In this document: positions 57,895-64,000 of the stretch, one piece after another | Position numbering within the stretch: position 1 is the first letter of the stretch | How the letters are laid out: every line of letters starts with the position of its first letter | From: Micromussa lordhowensis | Taxonomy: Eukaryota > Cnidaria > Anthozoa > Scleractinia > Lobophylliidae | Direction: 5' to 3' | NCBI GenBank assembly: GCA_964020085.1 | Contig: OZ026598.1 | Coordinates: 16,958,772 to 17,022,771 of the forward strand | Length of the DNA: 64,000 nucleotides | The notes under the pieces: generated by a model | Seen by the model: the letters and a program-made list of their open reading frames with translations, nothing else | The model's database searches: none | What the model was told of the DNA's origin: nothing | Made by a program: the position numbers and the translations under genes

Positions 57895-60010
57895 CTCACG
57901 ATGTAGTCACTTGAGATGTAGATCGCGACGTTTCGACTGCTTACTGCCATTCTTCTTCAGGCGATGAGCAACGGATTGCACGGCATCATTTATATCACAA
58001 GGTCGGCTGTGATTCGTTCATTGGTTCCCTTAGTGGTCTACTGTTGTACCGTTCTCGCCTTGTTGTGTATTTTGATCGCGGGCATCCATGCTTCAGGAAT
58101 TTCAATTCCACTGTCCCTGCATGTTGATGTTATTAGGTTTTGTTTTGTCAACAAAAGATGCAAGTGAAACAGAAGGCTGTTTCTCTCGCAAACGTTTATC
58201 AAACTTGCTCTGTTGACAAAACAAACTGCGTTATCAACATGTCATCCAGGACCCTTAGCGAAGCTGAGGTGTCCTTATTGAAGAAAGTTCTGAATTTCGC
58301 CGTGACTCCTACGAGCGTTCCAGCCACCAAGATTATCGCCATGGTTGAGTCAGCAGTCAGGCCACTGGATGGGGAACCAGCAGACACAGTTAGGAGAGCT
58401 GTTACCACCATCCTTCAACACGCACAACCACCCACGCCCAACATCACGAAGGAACAGCAGGAATCTTTCAAAAGCCTAAAACTCCATCATGGTCCTTCCG
58501 GCTGATAAAGGTCGCGCCGGCGTAACCCTGGACTCTGACAAATACCACGCCAAAATGCCATCGCTAATTGATTCCGGACCGTACCAGCTGCTCAACATAT
58601 CATGGGCTGTCTATAACACGATCAGATCCCAACATAAACAACTACCTAGAATCTATGGTTTGCCTAAGATCCTCAACGCCGACACGCCGCTTACGCCAAT
58701 TGTGTCATGTGTATATCAACACTTTTGCATATGATTTGTCTGCTTTCTTGGCTAACTCTCCTCCCTGGAGAGGAACTGTTGAGCGACGCAGACCTGGCTG
58801 GCTGCACGACGCAAACACCAGTTCAAATCGCGGACCTATTGGATTTCGTATTAAGATCTACGTATTTCCAGTACAACGGATAGATTTACGAACAACTAGA
58901 CGGCGCGGCTATTGTGAGCCCTCTATCTGCGGTTATTGCTAATCTCTACATGGAGATATTTGAAGAAAAAGCCATAGAGTCCGCACCTTACAAGCCTAAG
59001 CTCTGGAAGCGCTACGTAGACGATACTTTCACCATCCTGGATCGGGATAGAGTCCACGTCTTCCTGCAACCCCTAAACAGTCAACAACCATCAATCCGTT
59101 TCACCATGGAGATCGAAAATTTTTTGACACGTCAGTTTAAAGAGAAATAGATGGCCGCCTTACCACCAATGTCTACGGGAAACCAACACATACTGATCAG
59201 TACCTAGCGTATGATTAGCACTACCCTCAGTCAGTAAAGCGCGGTATTGTGAAGTGTCTGTACGACCTGGCTAAACGTCTCATGACCAAACCATCGGTAA
59301 TCGCTGGGGAGAACAAACATCTGCCATCTGTACTTGTTTCTAACGGAGATCCCTTCTCGTTTCTACAAAAGATCGCAAAGAGCAAGAACAGCCCCTAGAA
59401 GAGAGCCCGTAGCGGAATCGAAATCCACCGCCGCTGCCTGGATCAACAAGGCATTCGCACTGTCTTCGAATCTGACACGACACATCGGTCACAGAGGATT
59501 GGAACCAAAGGATACCGTCGACCCGGCTAAACAATATGGCCTTGTCTACAGGATTCCCTGCGAGTACGGCAAAATCTACATCAGAGAAACAGGGAGGCCT
59601 ATGCAGGAGAGGATCAAGGAACACGACAGGGATATACGACTCGCCCGTAACCAGACTTCCGCGGTTTCTGAACATGCCCACGAGACCGGCCACTATCCTA
59701 TCTGGAACGAGGTCAAGTTTATCGAGATCCCAACTGGTACACACGTAGGGTCAAGGAAACTATCCACATAAGACTTCACGCTATAACATCAACAGGGATA
59801 GTAAAATTGAAATTCCTGAAGCCTGAATGCCCACGATCAAAAAAACACAACAACAACAACAGGAGAATGGTACAACAGCGGACCACTGAGGGAACAGCGA
59901 CTCGTCGAAACAATGGGAGGCTTGAAATGCACCAATCACAGCCGACCTTGTGATGTAAATGATGCCGTGCAATTTGTCGACCTTTGCTACTTACACCGAT
60001 GGTCCTGGTC
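57895..60010 (+). mobile_element. Penelope-like retroelement, decayed
   Basis: Reverse transcriptase and GIY-YIG pieces lie in order on the plus strand. They are bracketed by an inverted repeat: GGATTGCACGGCATCATTTA...AAGGTCGGCTGTGATT at 57971-58014 and its inverse at 59936-59976. Inverted or direct terminal repeats and a GIY-YIG endonuclease are hallmarks of Penelope-like elements. It inserted about 1.4 kb downstream of the receptor gene. Confidence 0.75.
58140..59771 (+). pseudogene. Penelope-like RT plus GIY-YIG endonuclease, frameshifted
   Basis: Pieces in successive frames: an N-terminal helical part (58140-58490), then VLPADKGRAGV (58490) typical of Penelope N-termini, then RT palm motifs with SPLSAVIANLYME (58914) and the catalytic KRYVDDTF (59008), then a linker and the nuclease with VYRIPC-YGKIYI (59548) and ERIKEHDRDI (59611). 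The nuclease reads IYIRETG, close to the usual GIY/YIG pattern. At least three frame changes and stops (near 58500, 58735-58910 and 59150-59330) make it inactive. Confidence 0.8.
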
Positions 60011-60085
60011 ACGATATTTCGCGTATCAACAGGTTACTGCAAATGAAATTGGCCTGAACGTTGGATGGGCGCATTACGTATGGAT

Positions 60086-60254
60086 AATTGACCAAGCTTC
60101 TTCGGTCAAGATGGTTGGATATTGGCCGAGTTCTTTTTCGGCGTGTTTATTGGCCGAGACAGAGTCGAGGTCCAAAAAATTTAGGATTTATTATATGGCT
60201 TTTGGGGAAATTTTTCTTGTGGGACAACGCGGGTAGTCCCGAGCGGGCAAGATG

Positions 60255-60285
<31 letters not shown>

Positions 60286-60335
60286 CAGCGCAGGATTTGA
60301 TTCATCTTGCCCGCTCGCGGAGCTAGCCATATAAT
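60086..60335 (+). repeat. dispersed repeat, GATGGCTGGA / CCGCTCG family, copy 3
   Basis: Shares TTCGGTCAAGATGGTTGGATA, GAGACAGAGTCGAGGTCC and CTCGCGGAGCTAGCCATAT with 41737-41975. It contains a perfect palindrome (60238-60275) with 18-nt arms CCCGAGCGGGCAAGATGG. Confidence 0.75.
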
Positions 60336-60507
60336 AATGGCTATTATTTGATTGATAGTGATGACTGGCTTATACTCCGGAGTCATTTACAGATTGTGGT
60401 TTAAACTGATTGACGAAAACGAACTTGCTATTCAACAAAACGTAGGAATTATCAGGAAAAAATGTCAATTTATAAAAATAAATATCTATTTCGAATTCTG
60501 CTCATAC

Positions 60508-60880
60508 AGGCAACAAAGCGTCTCGAAGCGTCTCAAGGAGGAGGTGGCAAACACTGTTACTGACTGCCAAAAACAAATGGAAATTGACCAAGCAACAGAG
60601 AGGCTTCTACATGATGACCAGTCTTCTATTAACAGTAACGGGCCTCATCACCGCCGACAGTCTTTATCTTCAACATCTTTTTGTTCATCCAGAAAAGAAA
60701 AACTAAGAGTTGTACTGATAGCCCGCAAGAAACTTGAACTTGCGAAGACAAGAGCGAGCTGAAGAAGAAGCAGAATCAGCCAGGTTATTACATGTGCAGA
60801 ATACTAAGAGGGAGCTGAGACGGCTAGAGGATGAAACCGCGTTGGCAGAATTGGAAGATCGAAACAGAGTAGGATAGCTT
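60508..60880 (+). pseudogene. BEL/Pao gag-like fragment
   Basis: The frame encodes KRLKEEVANTVTD and ARKKLELAKTRAS and continues after a shift near 60760 as AEEEAESARLLHVQNTK and RRLEDETALAELEDRN. These Glu/Lys-rich coiled-coil segments resemble the N-terminal Pao gag region I recall from cnidarian and insect copies. Frameshifted. Confidence 0.55.
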
Positions 60881-61844
60881 GCCCGATGTGGATAATCCTC
60901 TGATTTACCTGAAATGAAGGGTTGACAAACAGCAACACAGCCCACCTCAAGACCCCTTGGTCGGGGATTCAGAACCCAAGGAAACAGGCCCTCTGCCAAT
61001 CCCAAAAAGCAGAAGTTTGTTTAGCCCAGTGACAGTTCTTAACCGCATCCCTTCGAAAAATGGGCATGCTAATCATGCTGAACGTCATGCAACTGGTGAA
61101 GCAAATAATTATTGTTCTAGGAGTATGGGGCACCGAAGTGCCTTGCCAAAGGGCCCTCAGACCAATGCATGCAATGTGAGGTTCGAAAGGGATGACAATG
61201 GTGCACACACCCCCAAGGACAATGTCGCAGCCATGTGAAAGGTCTAGTTTTGACCGGAGTCCCGCCTACCCAGCTTAGCGGTCACCCTGCAGATTTCTCT
61301 TTCTTTAGACATCAAGTCCGGGCTCACTTCGAAAGCCAATTACTAACAGATGCTTAACGGTTTATGTACCTTCCCCTGGTGAAGCACTTGAAGTTCGTAA
61401 TCGAAACAGAGATTGTTCATATTAAGAACTTTTAAAAACCCTAGAGGAGCGTTTTGGACAAGCGGTCCAGGTAACACAAGCCTGCCTAGAATAGTTGGTT
61501 ACCAACCCTAAGCTTGAAAGTGGGTACAACGTGAGACTCCTCAACTTTCCAGAAAAACTGAACACAGCTACAAAGATTCGAACACGAAGTCAATGTAGCC
61601 ACTAATTTAAAACGAATTTTAAACCGGCTCCCACACGACCTAATCATCAAGTGGCAAAGCATGGATTATAATATTATGCAGTTTGGTCGAACTTCAAGAC
61701 ATCACCAGCTTTGTGAAGAAACAAGCCACAAACGAGAGATAACAAAGAAAGTAAGGATTCTTCCGATATAGAAATGATCAGAATCAGAGACTGTCCCCCC
61801 AAAATGCCTCAATCTCAGCCACATCGGTTGAAAACGTCTCCGGT

Positions 61845-62990
61845 CATCTGCCCGATGATTTGATAGAAAGATTCTGGAAGATAGATGACTACGGGACAAC
61901 GAAACCAGGAGGGAAGCCGCTCTCAGATAAAAGAGCCTCACAGATCATAAAGGCCGCCAGTACCTTCGTAGATGGACCTTATGAGATTGCTTTGTTATGG
62001 AAATGTGACAACCCACAGCTGCCTAATAATCGTCCACTGGGCGATAAACGACCAGAATCCCTTAGGCGACGGCTGACTAAGAAATGAAGTGAAGAACTGC
62101 CGGCCAAATATCGAGATGTCATAAACGACTACATTACTAAGGTGGGTACGTCCACCGCTTGACCCAAGAAGAAGCAGCTGAAGTGAGTTCCAAAACGTTA
62201 ACTTGGTATCTGCATCATCATCCCGTCATTTATCCGCACAAGCCTAGAAAGCTCCTTATTGTGTTCGATGCTGCCGCTGAATTCGAGGGAACCTCGCTAA
62301 ACAAAAACCTTGTGCAAGGACCAGACATGACCAATAGTCTAATCGGCGTACTCCTTCGCTCCCGACAAGGCAACGTTGGACTTGCTGCCAAGATGTACTA
62401 CGATTTCTCTGGTGGACGGACAGTTATGGTGATCCTTCCGATGTTTATGCCAAGAATGTGCACATCTTCGGAGCGACTCCATCCGGCCTTGCGTTACGAA
62501 CTCCACCTTAAGACAAGCTGCAGATGATAATTCCCACAGTTTCAACCCAAATGTTGTTGAGGCCAGTCCTTCCCTCAGCGACAAGCCTTTCGCAGTCAGC
62601 TTAGCCGCAGATTTGGCCAACATCCTGGATCATGGTGGTTTCCATCTTACAATAATGTCAAATACCAAGAATGTCCTACCCACAATTCCGATCGAGAGAA
62701 AGGCCGTACCCGAGCTGAACCTCGAGCTTGATGAACTACGCTATACCACTGGAGAGAGCATCAGGTGTCCGCTGGTTCGTGGAATCAGATGAACTTGGAT
62801 TTGAAATCAAGAGGTTGCATCGCCCAGAAGCAAAACGGGGAATCTTATCCGAGTGGCAACCCGAATCTTCATGGCCAAATGTTGGACTCGGAGAAATCCC
62901 TGACGAAAACCTTGAGTTAAAAAAAGAAACTAGCGCCAATTGTACCGATGTAAACACCATTCCTGAGTCCTCTCAAGGAAAGGCGATGCC
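61845..62990 (+). pseudogene. BEL/Pao reverse transcriptase fragments
   Basis: Three pieces: 61860-62087 (ERFWKIDDYGTTKP, LLWKCDNPQLPNNRPL), 62159-62400 (TQEEAAEVSS, HHPVIYPHKPRKLLIVFDAA, NKNLVQGPDMTNSLIGVLL), and 62750-62860 (GVRWFVESDELGFEIK, RPEAKRGILS). These are the conserved blocks around the start of Pao reverse transcriptases and the RT-to-RNase H connection. Stops between pieces and the missing catalytic core show it is dead. Confidence 0.75.
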
Positions 62991-63069
62991 TGAGTTTGTG
63001 TCCCTAGGTTAGTACGGGATGTTTCTCAGCTATGTGGCTCTGACACATAAATAAAGTTTCTAATACAAT

Positions 63070-63464
63070 CTAAGGCGTAAAGTGGCCTGGCTCATCCGAT
63101 TTACTCATTTTGTTCGCGACCCGAAGGAAGTTCGTATAGGCTGTCTCACTGTTGACGATAACGAGGCTGCGACTTTAGCTGTTGCCAGAATCATCCAACG
63201 TTTTAGCATACAAGCAAGAAATTAAAGACCTTGAGATCAAAAGAACAGTCATGCAAGTCAACCAGTCATTTTGCCAATATGAACCCAGTTCTTGACAGCG
63301 ACGGGGTACTGAGAGCCAAAGGTCGCGTGCAAAGGGCTCCAGTTACTAATACAGCCAGACAACAAATAATCTTATTGAGGGAACACTCATCAGCTTCCCT
63401 GACAGTCCGCCATACTCACAAAATGATCGGACACTTAAGACGTAAACACGTCATAGCGAAATGA
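63070..63464 (+). pseudogene. BEL/Pao integrase N-terminal fragment
   Basis: After a decayed RNase H connector (KVAWLIRFTH near 63078), 63276-63464 encodes NMNPVLDSDGVLRAKGRV, QQIILLREHSSASLTVRHTHKMIGH and RRKHVIAK. The H-x3-H spacing and LDxDGxLR opening fit the zinc-binding N-terminus of Pao integrases. The catalytic core is absent. Confidence 0.7.
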
Positions 63465-63738
63465 CTTGTAGCGCATGGTCGTTCACTCCAAGGTTTTTAT
63501 CACTTTTTAGTTAGTCCTTGCTTGTTACTCCAAGCTTCTTTGTTACAGCCGCTTTCATTTTGCCCTTTATCGTAGTTTTCACCGTTGTAAAGGTTTGATT
63601 ACGTTTAATACATCTGTATAGTTCGAGTAAAACGAACAAGCACGACACGAGTCGAATACCTGTGCACTGTGTATTGATTTCGGTGACAGCAAACCCCATT
63701 GTCGCCACGTACCACACAATGCTATGTATGAGCGTACA

Positions 63739-63990
63739 GTATGATGGAAGCGACGACAGAAAAGATCGTGGATTTTTCCCATGTGAAGATATCTGAAGTT
63801 GTTAACTCCAACGCTATGGAGAAGAAGGGGATGAAAAGGTGACTTGAATTCTTAGAAAGAGATGGTGAAGTGATCGACTTGCTAGCAACAGACAGGCATT
63901 TAACTTTGACTAATGGCAGGTGCCTAAATATAGCTAAAAACTATCCAAAGCGCAGATCTACCAATCAAGAAAGCATGCGGTCAAACAATC
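63739..63990 (+). pseudogene. transposase fragment at the window edge
   Basis: The frame from ATG 63742 encodes IVDFSHVKISEVVNSNAMEK, a stop at 63839-63841, then LEFLERDGEVIDLLATDRH. The S-x-x-ME-K and ATDRH blocks resemble DDE transposases seen in cnidarian genomes; the Asp of TDRH may be catalytic. Broken by the stop and continuing past the window or decaying. Confidence 0.45.
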
Positions 63991-64000
63991 TAAAATAGTT

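Larger units (their letters stand above)
60500..63470 (+). mobile_element. BEL/Pao-type LTR retroelement, decayed
   Basis: Gag-like coiled-coil text, then reverse transcriptase and integrase zinc-binding pieces lie in the canonical order on the plus strand, all broken by stops and shifts. I do not see convincing LTRs. It is an old genomic copy. Confidence 0.7.

Overview
The window looks like nuclear DNA of an anthozoan cnidarian, most likely a stony coral. It is AT-rich and intron-bearing, carries GT-AG splice sites, and is packed with transposon families I associate with coral and sea-anemone genomes. The species call is inference; nothing in the window names the organism.

Layout. 1-9.1 kb is transposon-rich. 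It holds one autonomous-looking DNA transposon (1618-5367) flanked by TTAA on both sides, carrying a broken minus-strand transposase of the 'Mutator-like transposase domain' type, followed by a shorter relative (6002-6608) and a diverged direct duplication. 9.15-9.65 kb is a GATCC-rich minisatellite. 10.26-16.91 kb is one uninterrupted reading frame for a C2H2 zinc-finger protein of about 2,200 residues with roughly 60 fingers. Much of it arose by tandem duplication of a ~687-bp (229-residue) block. 17.5-20.2 kb holds a pogo-like TA element split by a TTAA element, a LINE remnant and tRNA-like SINEs.

21.8-56.2 kb is one plus-strand gene that I assembled from splice signals and reading phase. 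In 22 exons it encodes a signal peptide, two CUB domains, an Ig-like domain, an LRR N-terminal cap, a run of leucine-rich repeats (nine of them on exactly 72-nt phase-2 exons), two Cys-rich GCC2/GCC3 (ephrin-receptor-like) segments, a membrane-proximal Cys-rich knot, about eight or nine transmembrane segments and an acidic cytoplasmic tail. The 4,155-nt model keeps frame through all 21 junctions and gives 1,384 residues. It looks like a cell-surface receptor or adhesion-type protein; I do not recognise a named orthologue. Its introns are filled with small fold-back and TTAA elements.

57.85-60.0 kb is a decayed Penelope-like retroelement (reverse transcriptase plus GIY-YIG endonuclease). 60.5-63.5 kb is a decayed BEL/Pao-type LTR retroelement. 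The right edge has a broken transposase fragment.

Two things stand out: the chimeric CUB-Ig-LRR-GCC-multipass receptor with a choice of terminal exons, and a guild of TTAA-flanked elements, five or more of which share a GGTGG terminus with the full-length copy at 1.6-5.4 kb.
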